A DNA stretch of 37,971 nucleotides, taken from Alistipes sp. Its GTDB lineage: Bacteria > Bacteroidota > Bacteroidia > Bacteroidales > Rikenellaceae. Position 1 is the first letter of the stretch; each line of letters starts with the position of its first letter. Where the stretch lies: the NCBI GenBank assembly GCA_017558115.1, contig JAFYWG010000044.1, positions 1 to 37,971 of the forward strand, in the 5' to 3' direction. The position numbers and the translations under genes are program-made. Shown here piece by piece: positions 25,508 to 33,536 of this stretch. The notes under the pieces are model-generated. The model saw only the letters and a list, made by a program, of their open reading frames with translations, was not told where the DNA came from and searched no databases.

Positions 25508-26683
25508 ATGACACGCATTATCGCTGCTTTCGACTCATTTAAGGGCTCACTCACCTCACGCGAGGCGGGCGAGGCATTCCGTCGTGGCTTTATGGCGGAG
25601 CGACCCGATGCCGAGGTCGAGGTGCTCGCTATCGCCGATGGTGGCGAGGGCATGGCCGAGGCTATATCGGATGGTGTGGGTGGTGTGATGGTGTCGAAGC
25701 AGGTGAGCGACCCTCTTGGTCGTAGGGTTGAAGCACACTATGCCCTTATAAACGATGGAGATACGGCAGTTATAGCGATGTCCTCGGCAAGCGGACTAAC
25801 CCTGTTGTCGCCCGATGAGCGTAATCCCCTTATAGCATCCACCTATGGCACGGGAGAGTTGATTGTAGATGCTCTGGAGCGCGGCTGCAGCAAGATAATT
25901 ATGGGCTTGGGAGGTAGCGCCACGAACGATTGTGGCGTGGGCATGCTGCGTGCCCTCGGCTACCGCTTCTACGATAGCACGGGCGAGGAGTTGACCGAGA
26001 CAATATCAATTCTGGAGCGCGTAGAGAGCATATCGACTGCCCAGCGTAACCCCTTGCTTATGGGTGTGAGGTTTACCGCGGCGGTAGATGTGGATAACCC
26101 GCTATATGGCCCAATGGGTGCGGCGCATATCTTCGCACCACAGAAGGGTGCATCACCCGAAGTTGTGGAACGCCTTGATAGGGCACTCCGCCACTATGCC
26201 GAGGTTGTGGACAAAGAGAGTGCCGAGGTTGCGGGAGCGGGAGCTGCGGGAGGCATGGGCTATGCTTTACACACCATGCTTGGCGCACGCATGTGCCCTG
26301 GAATAGAGATCGTGCTCACGTTGTTGGACTTTGAGCGTAGGGCAGAGGGAGCAGCGTTAGTAGTTACGGGCGAGGGCTCGATAGATGCTCAGACGTTGCA
26401 CGGCAAAGCACCCGCGGGAGTGTTGCGTGCGGCACAGCGCCTGAGTATCCCCGTAGTAGCACTTGGTGGCAGGGTAGAGGGCATAGAGGAGCTTCTTGCG
26501 GGAGGTTTTCGTGAGGTGCATGCCATTACACCCTTTGGTCAGCTCACGGAGGTAGCCATGCAGCGCGCCACAGCGATAGAGAATATGGAGCGCACAGCCC
26601 GTGCCATTGCCCACGTTCTGATGGATGGCGTGCCAACCACGGCGAGCGAAATGGACCGTAGCCTTATTAAATTGGGTATGTAG
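25508..26683 (+). CDS. Glycerate kinase (GarK/GlxK type)
   Basis: A 391-residue class II glycerate kinase phosphorylating D-glycerate to phosphoglycerate. Motifs: RIIAAFDSFKGSLTSREAGEAF at the N-terminus, VEVLAIADGGEGMAEAI, IIMGLGGSATNDCGVGMLRAL, and LVVTGEGSIDAQTLHGKAP near residue 280. The GTG at 25481 gives a longer frame but lies 3 nt after the -7 box, so ATG 25508 is preferred. Whether the product is 2- or 3-phosphoglycerate cannot be told from sequence. Single gene with a terminator at 26703. Confidence 0.94.
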   Translation: MTRIIAAFDSFKGSLTSREAGEAFRRGFMAERPDAEVEVLAIADGGEGMAEAISDGVGGVMVSKQVSDPLGRRVEAHYALINDGDTAVIAMSSASGLTLLSPDERNPLIASTYGTGELIVDALERGCSKIIMGLGGSATNDCGVGMLRALGYRFYDSTGEELTETISILERVESISTAQRNPLLMGVRFTAAVDVDNPLYGPMGAAHIFAPQKGASPEVVERLDRALRHYAEVVDKESAEVAGAGAAGGMGYALHTMLGARMCPGIEIVLTLLDFERRAEGAALVVTGEGSIDAQTLHGKAPAGVLRAAQRLSIPVVALGGRVEGIEELLAGGFREVHAITPFGQLTEVAMQRATAIENMERTARAIAHVLMDGVPTTASEMDRSLIKLGM

Positions 26684-26745
26684 GGTTATGCCTTAAACAA
26701 GCGAAAAGAGAGGGCAAATACCCTCTCTTTTCTGTTAAATAACCC
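26683..26745. terminator. Bidirectional terminator between glycerate kinase and channel genes
   Basis: A perfect 12-bp stem GAAAAGAGAGGG-caaata-CCCTCTCTTTTC (26703-26732) is enclosed by an outer GGGTTA (26683-26688) / TAACCC (26740-26745) pairing. It lies between convergent stop codons at 26683 and 26751 and serves both directions. Confidence 0.8.
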
Positions 26746-26750
26746 ATAGA

Positions 26751-28325
26751 CTATTTGTGTTTTCTGCCGAATAGTCTGCGTTTTGGGGTATGCTGTTCGT
26801 TGCCGTCGAGGTCGAGGTGCTCGAATCTTTTGCGAGCCTCTCGGTTGCCTCTATCTATCATCCTCTGCAATCGCTCTGCGTCACTCTCGAAGATTGTCGT
26901 CTCGCCAAAGGCATCGGCAAAGCCGTCACCCTCCTCCATGAAGCAACGCTTGGTGGCGTCGTCAATCTCGTGTGTGGGCTCCACAACACTCTTAATGGCC
27001 TCAGCCACATCTTTTGCTATTATGAGGTGCTCGTCGCTGTAGCATAATATGTCGTAACCCACGCGCAATGTAATGGCATTACATGCATCGCCACCGCCCA
27101 TGCGGCACATAATATTCGACGAACTGACACTCTTTAGGATGTCGTTATTATCCACCGCAATGGCGATATTACGACTTACACCGCCCACCTCTATGCTGCG
27201 CGCTCCGAGGCGCTCGCTCATGGCAGCGATAATCTCATTGTAGCGCTCCTCATCCTCACGCTTTATGGTGCTACCATAGCGCACATCGCCCTTCATAATC
27301 GTGGGCAGTGCCTCCTGGGTGTCTGTTGCCAGGCGCCACAGGTGCATCTGGTAGTCGGCGGTCTTGGATGTAGCCATGAGGAATATAAACCAGTGGTTGC
27401 GGCCTGCACCCTCGCTTGCGGTGCGTAGACGCTTTAGGTCATCCATAAAATGTAGCGCCTGAGACTCCACATCCTCCTTTAGGTCGTACTCACCTATGAG
27501 GTTGAGCTTCGCCTTCTGCATGGTGTAGAAGCCAAATGGGTCGTCGGGGTTGGGGGTAAGCTCCTTGGAGACGTAGTTGAAGCCACCCATTGCCGCGAGG
27601 CTAAATGCGAAGTTACCCGTGCCGAGCTCCGTAGTTGCTGAGGGGGCGACGATGGTTACGTCCGAGCCTCGATCTACGCAGCAGCCATACTCCCTATTTA
27701 GTGGGAAGTGGACCACGACAAGCTCGTCGTGCATCTTTGCCTTGCCCTGACGTGTCGAAGCAGTGCTCATAAGGCGCATATCGGGGCAGTTGTTCACCAC
27801 CTTCACGATGTCGTCATCGGTCATGCCCGTCTTCATTATGATGTGTGAGAGTGTGCGGTAGCGAGGCACGCCCTTTAGCGGTATCTTATGTCCGCGCTCG
27901 TTGTATACCCACGATGCCGACTGCACCACACGGCGGAAACGCTTATGCAGAAGCTTGCCATTGCGAACTATCTCTGCGTGCTGCTTGTCTTCAGCCATAG
28001 CGTCGAGCAATCCCGAGCCAATGAGACCTGCGGGCACAGCGAAGATGGCGATGCCGAGGATGCCGACAAGCGTGCCTATGACTTGTCCGAAGATAGTAAC
28101 GGGGGGTGTAACAACATCTGCGGGGTCGTCAACGTACTTAACAACCACCCACACCATAGCATCCCATAGTGTGTAGTCGGGGTTGTTTCTGTACTCCGCA
28201 ATCCAAAGCACTACAGTGAAGCATAGTGTCACGAAGATGAGTATTACCAGCGATGCAAATATCTCGCGTCGCAGTGCCATAAATGCCTCTCTAAAAAGAC
28301 GCAAACTATTAAATAATCTGTGCAT
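26751..28325 (-). CDS. Two-TM channel-like membrane protein with large cytoplasmic domain
   Basis: A 524-residue protein from ATG 28325 (the open frame to 28394 overlaps the promoter). Residues 21-45 form TM1, 53-72 a pore-loop-like segment, and 79-106 TM2 ending FAVPAGLIGSGL, which matches the end of the S6 helix in voltage-gated-like K+ channels (IFALPTGILGSGF). The pore segment reads WVVVKYVDDPADVV, so the TVGYGD selectivity filter is absent. About 400 cytoplasmic residues follow, with no domain I recognise (contains VDRGSDVTIVAPSATTELGTG, SSSNIMCRMGGGDACNAITL) and a basic C-terminus. An ion channel or pore gated by an unknown ligand is inferred; ion selectivity is open. Confidence 0.7.
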   Translation of the reverse strand: MHRLFNSLRLFREAFMALRREIFASLVILIFVTLCFTVVLWIAEYRNNPDYTLWDAMVWVVVKYVDDPADVVTPPVTIFGQVIGTLVGILGIAIFAVPAGLIGSGLLDAMAEDKQHAEIVRNGKLLHKRFRRVVQSASWVYNERGHKIPLKGVPRYRTLSHIIMKTGMTDDDIVKVVNNCPDMRLMSTASTRQGKAKMHDELVVVHFPLNREYGCCVDRGSDVTIVAPSATTELGTGNFAFSLAAMGGFNYVSKELTPNPDDPFGFYTMQKAKLNLIGEYDLKEDVESQALHFMDDLKRLRTASEGAGRNHWFIFLMATSKTADYQMHLWRLATDTQEALPTIMKGDVRYGSTIKREDEERYNEIIAAMSERLGARSIEVGGVSRNIAIAVDNNDILKSVSSSNIMCRMGGGDACNAITLRVGYDILCYSDEHLIIAKDVAEAIKSVVEPTHEIDDATKRCFMEEGDGFADAFGETTIFESDAERLQRMIDRGNREARKRFEHLDLDGNEQHTPKRRLFGRKHK

Positions 28326-28363
28326 AATGATATATAGTTGGGGGTATCCAATCCAAGCAATTG

Positions 28364-28394
28364 CAAAGGTAACGAAAATTACGACAAGTTGCAA
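28364..28394 (-). promoter_or_regulatory. Promoter of the channel-like gene
   Basis: On the minus strand TTG (28392-28394), a 20-nt spacer, then TACCTTTG (28364-28371): good match to the Bacteroidota consensus, 38 nt before ATG 28325. It overlaps the beginning of the transposase remnant. Confidence 0.65.
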
Positions 28395-28559
28395 TACTTG
28401 CTGAGATTGCCGAACGCCACGGTCTTTCCGTTAGCACCGTGCAGCGTAGAGTGCGCCAAATGTGCTCCACGCGAATAGTATCCAAATACAAAGAGGTGGT
28501 CATTCTATTGGGGTAATAGCTTCGGCGTTCTACTCATTGTTGATGCCGACCGCAAGTGA
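28373..28559 (+). pseudogene. Remnant of a DDE transposase (HTH plus start of catalytic domain)
   Basis: The plus-strand frame from 28373 to 28516 reads a helix-turn-helix, LAEIAERHGLSVSTVQRRVR, then KEVVILLG and stop. In the next frame from 28506 the translation continues YWGNSFGVLLIVDADRK to a stop at 28557-28559. Together these match the HTH / VxLMDTTYWGxxxGVLLxxD order of Bacteroidota IS transposases, with a small deletion (about 14 nt) removing the DTT segment and shifting the frame. Both the N-terminal zinc region and the rest of the catalytic domain are absent. It marks the left border of the accessory island and overlaps the 3' end of the DUF262 gene. IS family not assigned. Confidence 0.65.
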
Positions 28560-30905
28560 CGGCTCAGCAATATTTTCCAATAGACGCACAATATACTGGC
28601 CAAGTTCGATGTAGTCTATATCACCACTAAGGTCAGCAAGTTGTACCGTAATCTTTCCGTTCTCTTCTATCATAATGACACGATTATCGCTATTCAACTT
28701 CTCTTGAACGATAGCGCTAATTGAATCATCGCTACATTCTACCTGCCATTTGCCGTGTATGAAATTTATGGTAGTTGCACTCTTCATTTTCAATATTACA
28801 ATAGGACTACAGCCATGATCATCGAGAGAATACTTTTCACTATCCGCAAGACTCTCATTCAACAGATGAGTCATCATCATCCATTCGAGATTATTCTCGC
28901 TATGCTGGCCGCTATTAAGAAGAATGAGATCGAAAGGATAGTCTGTGCGCTTATCCCAAACACCTATGCTATAGGTCGTCTCCCTGGTGGATTGTTTTGG
29001 ATATTTCGCCACATAATATCTCCAATCGTTCTTCTTAAATTTCTCGTACAACCCATCTGTATGCGAGAAATCCTCGGGCTTCTTTTCATCAAGTATTCGC
29101 ACAATAGCGGCTTGATTATTTCTTTTTCCTGTTGCTTTTTTGATATAGAAATCGCTTAATTCCGACGGTCTTGTTATAAAGTAATATTTATAAAGGTTAT
29201 TACTACCTTTTTCATACTGCATATACTCATAGTCATCGCCACTATCGAGTAATGCAATGCGCACACTATCAAAGTGATCAAGATAGTCATTAGAGTATAT
29301 ACTCTCGAACTTAGCAAGTATCTCGCATAGTTTATCTTGATCAATATCTTCTCCACTCTTGCAGTAATCTATAAATAACGACAACGAGCACTGGAGTATA
29401 TTGTGATTCTCGTATCTGAGCAGTTTCTCGTATATTTGTGAGAGCATATGTTGTTTAACATACTCCTCATTCCATACGTTCTGCACAAAGGTGCACTTAC
29501 GCTCTTTATCGTCTATACCATTATGTTCTATAACATATTCTACATCCTTAAGAAAACCGTGCAACTTTTCGATACGGATATCTCGGTCACGGACATTCGC
29601 CGTGATCAAATTGCGGATAATTCTAAGGCTGCGTTTCTTGGAACTATAATCTGCCTCACTCTTTTGCAGCAGATACATTGAGTATAGATATACACGCTCC
29701 GGAATAGTTAATTCTCCCTGCATTGCAAGCTCGAATATAGAGTCGCGTTTCTTGTCCCAGAAAAGTCTAATGGAGTCATCTTTACCAGTCACCTTGCCCT
29801 TATCACCGAAGTAGAAATAATGTTCCCAGAGAGCACCAAAGCTACCGTCATTCGTATATATTTGACGAAGAGTCTCAAATATATCCATAACGCTCTTAAT
29901 GCCTTCTTCATCGCAGAATACGCTTTTGACATTCGGCTCTATTGACTCCTTTCCACCTGGATTACGACGATAGTATTCTATGAGAAAGATATTATGGAAT
30001 AGCATTGAATATCTTGAGTCGGCATCATTAGTAACAGCTAACGGTATGCGCCCGTTGCTGACATCCTTTTCCGTATTACCCCATACTATATCAATCCACT
30101 CGGTGTCTATTTTCTTTGAGAACTCATCCTTCAACTTCTCATCAATACCCTTAATTGCAGCAATCATATCGGACTTGAAAATCTCGAAATCCGTAAGCTT
30201 CTTTCCGCGAGCATTCATTTTGATGAATAGGTCGTCTGTAAGTCCGAAATTTTCGAGCGACAAATTATAGAATTCGACATTGCGCCTCGTAGTTAAACGC
30301 TCCCATAGAGACGGGCTAAGTGACAACACATCAAGCTCAGCACATTTCTCCTCTATCTTTGCAAGTACATTGAGCATCGATTTGATGGTTGGATCGCTAT
30401 CGTATATACTCAAGTACAGAGCATTATCAACTATAAGGTCCTTAATATTTCTATCTGCGGACTTGTATATCTTTAAAAGATTAGGACGTATCTTTTCAAC
30501 AAGATTGCGACAAAACTCTTTTGCCGAATGTCGAGTCTCATAGCTGAACTTTGTAAGCTTATTCACATCCTCCTGATCGATTTGATCGTCAAGCATAGAG
30601 GCGTAGAAATGGAGCAAAAAAAGCGTAGTTAGTCGCTGCTGACCATCGAGGGGAATAAGACCACCCTTTTGATTATTATTCTTTTCGTGGATATCTGACC
30701 CGCCATAGACGAAGTCAAGTACATTGGATGAATCATCTCTAACAGCTGTTATAATGCCAGTTAGCATATCATCCAGGATACTTTGAACCTTCGCCTCTTC
30801 TCTTCCGTAGGCATAGTCACGCTGAACCTTCGGGATTCTGATACTTGCCACTTCGTCAAGCAACTCAAAGAATGTTTTCTTTTGTCCAATATTATCGTTA
30901 ATCAT
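28530..30905 (-). CDS. DUF262 protein, second gene of a DUF262 pair
   Basis: A 791-residue protein with an N-terminal DUF262 (ParB/Srx-like) domain: RIPKVQRDYAYGR at 23-35, IPLDGQQRLTTLFLLHFYA with DGQQR at 87-91, and FIKMNARGKKLTDFEIFKSD near 230-250. In GmrS-type proteins the DGQQR motif serves nucleotide-dependent activity. I find no DUF1524 HNH motif; the C-terminal ~500 residues are unrecognised. The start is preceded by TAGGAGGTG (30911-30919), a perfect Shine-Dalgarno, very unusual in Bacteroidota. It lies 14 bp after the other DUF262 gene, so the two form one operon. The last seven codons overlap the transposase remnant. AT-rich compared with the backbone. Probable anti-phage or restriction role by family only. 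Confidence 0.8.
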   Translation of the reverse strand: MINDNIGQKKTFFELLDEVASIRIPKVQRDYAYGREEAKVQSILDDMLTGIITAVRDDSSNVLDFVYGGSDIHEKNNNQKGGLIPLDGQQRLTTLFLLHFYASMLDDQIDQEDVNKLTKFSYETRHSAKEFCRNLVEKIRPNLLKIYKSADRNIKDLIVDNALYLSIYDSDPTIKSMLNVLAKIEEKCAELDVLSLSPSLWERLTTRRNVEFYNLSLENFGLTDDLFIKMNARGKKLTDFEIFKSDMIAAIKGIDEKLKDEFSKKIDTEWIDIVWGNTEKDVSNGRIPLAVTNDADSRYSMLFHNIFLIEYYRRNPGGKESIEPNVKSVFCDEEGIKSVMDIFETLRQIYTNDGSFGALWEHYFYFGDKGKVTGKDDSIRLFWDKKRDSIFELAMQGELTIPERVYLYSMYLLQKSEADYSSKKRSLRIIRNLITANVRDRDIRIEKLHGFLKDVEYVIEHNGIDDKERKCTFVQNVWNEEYVKQHMLSQIYEKLLRYENHNILQCSLSLFIDYCKSGEDIDQDKLCEILAKFESIYSNDYLDHFDSVRIALLDSGDDYEYMQYEKGSNNLYKYYFITRPSELSDFYIKKATGKRNNQAAIVRILDEKKPEDFSHTDGLYEKFKKNDWRYYVAKYPKQSTRETTYSIGVWDKRTDYPFDLILLNSGQHSENNLEWMMMTHLLNESLADSEKYSLDDHGCSPIVILKMKSATTINFIHGKWQVECSDDSISAIVQEKLNSDNRVIMIEENGKITVQLADLSGDIDYIELGQYIVRLLENIAEPSLAVGINNE

Positions 30906-30910
30906 TTTAT

Positions 30911-30919
30911 CACCTCCTA
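30911..30919 (-). promoter_or_regulatory. Strong Shine-Dalgarno of the second DUF262 gene
   Basis: Minus-strand TAGGAGGTG lies 5 nt before ATG 30905 and is complementary to the canonical 16S 3' end. No other gene in the window has anything similar; Bacteroidota rarely use this signal. It favours an outside origin of the cassette and strong translation of the second gene relative to the first. Confidence 0.75.
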
Positions 30920-32995
30920 TTAGTTTGCCACATTTACCTCATTTTCTGTCGTGATATCGTCCTCTACATTGGGGTCTTTGGTCTCCAAGATTGGCTTCAG
31001 TATCTTTTTGATATTCTCTAGGTAGTTTTTTCTATCTTGTTTACTCCAATAGAAGGACTGTTGTACACTGAAATCGTCACTCTTATTGTTGTAGTACTTC
31101 AAGAATACAAGACGAGTGCAATACGGTATATATTCTCCACGGGCATCATACTCCATTATAAGTTGACGCTTAACCTCAAACACAGAGTTGCTTATTGCCG
31201 TGTTGATACTTCCACTCAGCAAAGCCATATTGGATATGTCGTGCATCTCGGGAGAGCCACCGTTATCCTTAGCCATATCATTAAAATATTTAGTGACTCT
31301 GTCGAAACAACTTATAAAGTCTTTATCAAATGTATATTTACTACTATCAATGCGCTCTTTGTTATCTTTTAATTGCTCTATTATTTTACGCGGGTCGTAG
31401 ATATGGCTCTCATCAAATCTTTTTTCGAGACGCTCCAAAGCATTAATATTAGCATCAATCCACTCTTTCCATTTATCCCTATTGTTACTGTCTATACGCT
31501 CTGAATTCTGTGCGTGAATATGTTCCAATGTCCATTTTCCATTTTTGTACGATTCAAACGGAAAGTTGTCTTGTGCCTGTGCTATACGTGTAGACTCTAC
31601 ATTGAAGAAAAATAGTATGCTCTTTAGTGCCTCTTTCTGCCTATCACCACCATCGTAACTGTATGTATAAATATCATCATCTGGTTTTATCATTATATGT
31701 TTTTTGATGAGCCAATTGATGGTTTGATTAAAACGAGTTTTCGACAGCTTTGTTGACATTTCTAGCAGGTCATTAAGACTGACGTCATTAAGACCGACAG
31801 ATTTATTCTCTGCGATAAGATAACCAATCTTATGGTAGTAGTCGCGGTTATGATACCATGACAGCAAAGTATCAAAACAACTCTCAACTCTTACCCATAA
31901 ATCCCACAAGTCCTTAATATCATCGCATTTTGTGACCATATCATCAAAACGGAGATAGGTATATAGTTCATCTTTCTCCTTTTCATCCTTCTTGGCAATA
32001 AGGTCAAATAGATATTCTATGCGACAACTATAGCCCGCATCTAAACCATCCTTCTTTATGAATGCCCAGAATTTTGGTTGGCGCAACTGCTTCTCAATAA
32101 TATCCCATTTCTCCACGATGTGAGACTGCCTACTGGCTCGTTCTCTTTCTACAACGGTAGAATGATACTTTTCGTCATAACCATTTAGCATCTTCTCATC
32201 ACACGTATACACGGCAGAGTCAGAGAGAAACATTGCGCGTATGAGTTCGGCATTGTTAAGCGATACCTTCCTGTCATTCAGGCGCTTGAAGGTTTCGTTA
32301 GGATCACTATTATCTCGCAATTCATACCATATAACCTGGACAGACTTCGTTTTGTCTGCAGGAGCGTGCGGCGATGTCGTTGTCGTCGGAGCAACTACCT
32401 TCGGCCGGGTAAAATTTTCCTGAAAGGTACCATTGAAGTACTTAAGTCCAACTGCTCTATTTTCACCTTCCTTCAACCACGTTAACACGCACTTTGCGGC
32501 TTGCAATATGTGCCAATGGTCAATGCTAAGGTCTTGTGTGGTATCTACCGAAATTTCATATAATGAGTGTTTAGGTTCATAGATAAATTTATCAAAGATT
32601 TCTCCCAACGTAGGGCGAGTTTGGTATTCTATTGTAAATTTATCATTAAAAAAAAGCGAAATTTTCGCGAATAGCGCAAGGATTATACGTATTGTTGTCA
32701 AACGCTGCTGTCCATCTATCACCTCATACCAACGATTATCGTCAGTATCGGAATGTAGATTATAAAGGTTCTTCTCCTCATCAGAGAGCTCCTTTACGAC
32801 TATAGGCTGAAGACAATAGAAATCACCCTTTCCGTTATGAAAGAAGTTACAAAGGTCGTTCATAAGTTGAGTTACTTGTCGTGTACCCCAGCGATAACCT
32901 CTTTGATAGTCGGGTATAAAGAAGTTCTTATCGTATAAATCCGGTATGGCTTTCAAACTCAGATTGTTCTCATTCAGTTTAATCTCTTTTTCCAT
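30920..32995 (-). CDS. DUF262-DUF1524 fusion (GmrSD/SspE-like), first gene of DUF262 pair
   Basis: A 691-residue protein starting at ATG 32995 (MEKEIKLNENNLSL; the frame is open to 33043). The N-terminal DUF262 domain has FFIPDYQRGYRWG at 25-37, YEVIDGQQRLTTI with DGQQR at 94-98, and FKRLNDRKVSLNNAELIRA. The C-terminal part carries a DUF1524 HNH-like signature: KWTLEHIHAQNSERID near 490, then HDISNMALLSGSINTAISNS and FEVKR near 585-610. This order is that of the type IV restriction enzyme GmrSD and of SspE, which use DUF262 NTP hydrolysis to control an HNH nuclease. Target (modified phage DNA or unmodified DNA) cannot be told. It is followed by a second DUF262 gene, giving a two-component cassette. 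No methyltransferase or Dnd/Ssp gene is visible. Confidence 0.85.
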   Translation of the reverse strand: MEKEIKLNENNLSLKAIPDLYDKNFFIPDYQRGYRWGTRQVTQLMNDLCNFFHNGKGDFYCLQPIVVKELSDEEKNLYNLHSDTDDNRWYEVIDGQQRLTTIRIILALFAKISLFFNDKFTIEYQTRPTLGEIFDKFIYEPKHSLYEISVDTTQDLSIDHWHILQAAKCVLTWLKEGENRAVGLKYFNGTFQENFTRPKVVAPTTTTSPHAPADKTKSVQVIWYELRDNSDPNETFKRLNDRKVSLNNAELIRAMFLSDSAVYTCDEKMLNGYDEKYHSTVVERERASRQSHIVEKWDIIEKQLRQPKFWAFIKKDGLDAGYSCRIEYLFDLIAKKDEKEKDELYTYLRFDDMVTKCDDIKDLWDLWVRVESCFDTLLSWYHNRDYYHKIGYLIAENKSVGLNDVSLNDLLEMSTKLSKTRFNQTINWLIKKHIMIKPDDDIYTYSYDGGDRQKEALKSILFFFNVESTRIAQAQDNFPFESYKNGKWTLEHIHAQNSERIDSNNRDKWKEWIDANINALERLEKRFDESHIYDPRKIIEQLKDNKERIDSSKYTFDKDFISCFDRVTKYFNDMAKDNGGSPEMHDISNMALLSGSINTAISNSVFEVKRQLIMEYDARGEYIPYCTRLVFLKYYNNKSDDFSVQQSFYWSKQDRKNYLENIKKILKPILETKDPNVEDDITTENEVNVAN

Positions 32996-33288
32996 ACTTC
33001 TATATTTTGTTGTAATATTTCTATTAGCACAAAGACAAACCACCTGTCAATGTATTACAAATATAAGCAAAATATTCTTTTGTGCAGGTAAACTCGGTCA
33101 AAAAGTAATAGATGGATCTTAAAAATTGTTGACATTACTGTCTTGAGGATAGACAGAAATCGATTTATATGCGAGTGATTGTGAGAGATCCCGTAGATAA
33201 TTTGGGTAATGAAATGACCCATTGAGTCAAAGTTAAGTTGGTCACAAAATGGTCATGGTCAATGGGTATTTTGACCAATACGCCCGTT

Positions 33289-33345
33289 CTTCTTTTCTGT
33301 ACCCCCCCTCTTCATGGGGGAGCTCGACAGTGCTACTTGCAGTAG
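33289..33345 (+). repeat. Direct repeat unit R1 upstream of recombinase
   Basis: It shares with R2 (33449-33500) the blocks CTTC-TTTTCTGTACCCCC, CTCGAC and TACTTGCAGTA, with a few-base insertion in the middle (CTCTTCATGGGGGAG against TCAGGGG). The two copies are about 160 bp apart. TACTTGCAGTA is itself a short dyad. A candidate recombinase binding or crossover site. Confidence 0.6.
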
Positions 33346-33432
33346 GCAGTCGTGTGCTCATTTAGCTTACACCCTCCCATCCTCCTTGGAAGGGAGGCGT
33401 ATCCAGGGTTCTCGCTCACTGAGGGAGCAAAA

Positions 33433-33475
33433 AAAAGGAAGACCTTTCGATCTTCCTTTTCTGTACCCCCTCAGG
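33433..33475 (-). repeat. Hairpin plus GTACCCCCTCAGG, left copy
   Basis: Hairpin AAAAGGAAGA-cctttcga-TCTTCCTTTT (33433-33460), then CT and the 13-mer GTACCCCCTCAGG (33463-33475). On the minus strand it reads CGAGCCCCTGAGGGGGTAC followed by a hairpin and eight T. That is what the 3' end of a tRNA gene followed by its intrinsic terminator looks like, though no tRNA body is present. The same arrangement recurs at 35195-35243. Confidence 0.6.
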
Positions 33476-33536
33476 GGCTCGACTGCGTTACTTGCAGTAA
33501 TAACCCCATAATGGGGATATAATACTAACAACTAAT

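Larger units (their letters stand above)
33044..33536. other. Gene-free stretch left of the recombinase, with repeats and hairpins
   Basis: This ~490-bp stretch has no credible gene. In order it holds: a TATATTTG -7 box for the DUF262 operon (minus, 33058-33065); nested inverted repeats around GGTCA motifs (33217-33278); a ~57-bp repeat unit R1 (33289-33345); a CCTCCC/GGGAGG dyad (33373-33397); a terminator-like hairpin AAAAGGAAGA/TCTTCCTTTT (33433-33460); repeat unit R2 (33449-33500); and the dyad CCCCAT-a-ATGGGG (33504-33516) next to TATAAT (33518-33523), probably the control region of the small protein and recombinase. Confidence 0.6.

Noticed and set aside
30920-32995. Assignment of the DUF262 pair to a named defence system such as Ssp or BREX
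   Set aside because: No SspBCD, DndCDE, BrxX or PglZ homologues are present, so only family resemblance to GmrSD/SspE can be claimed.
33463-33500. Possible tRNA gene on the minus strand
   Set aside because: Only about 20-25 nt resemble a T-arm and acceptor 3' strand; no anticodon arm or D-arm can be found upstream on that strand, so it is at most a tRNA-derived fragment.
33314-33511. Plus-strand 65-codon open frame left of the recombinase
   Set aside because: It runs through the R1/R2 repeats and a terminator hairpin and has no recognisable features.
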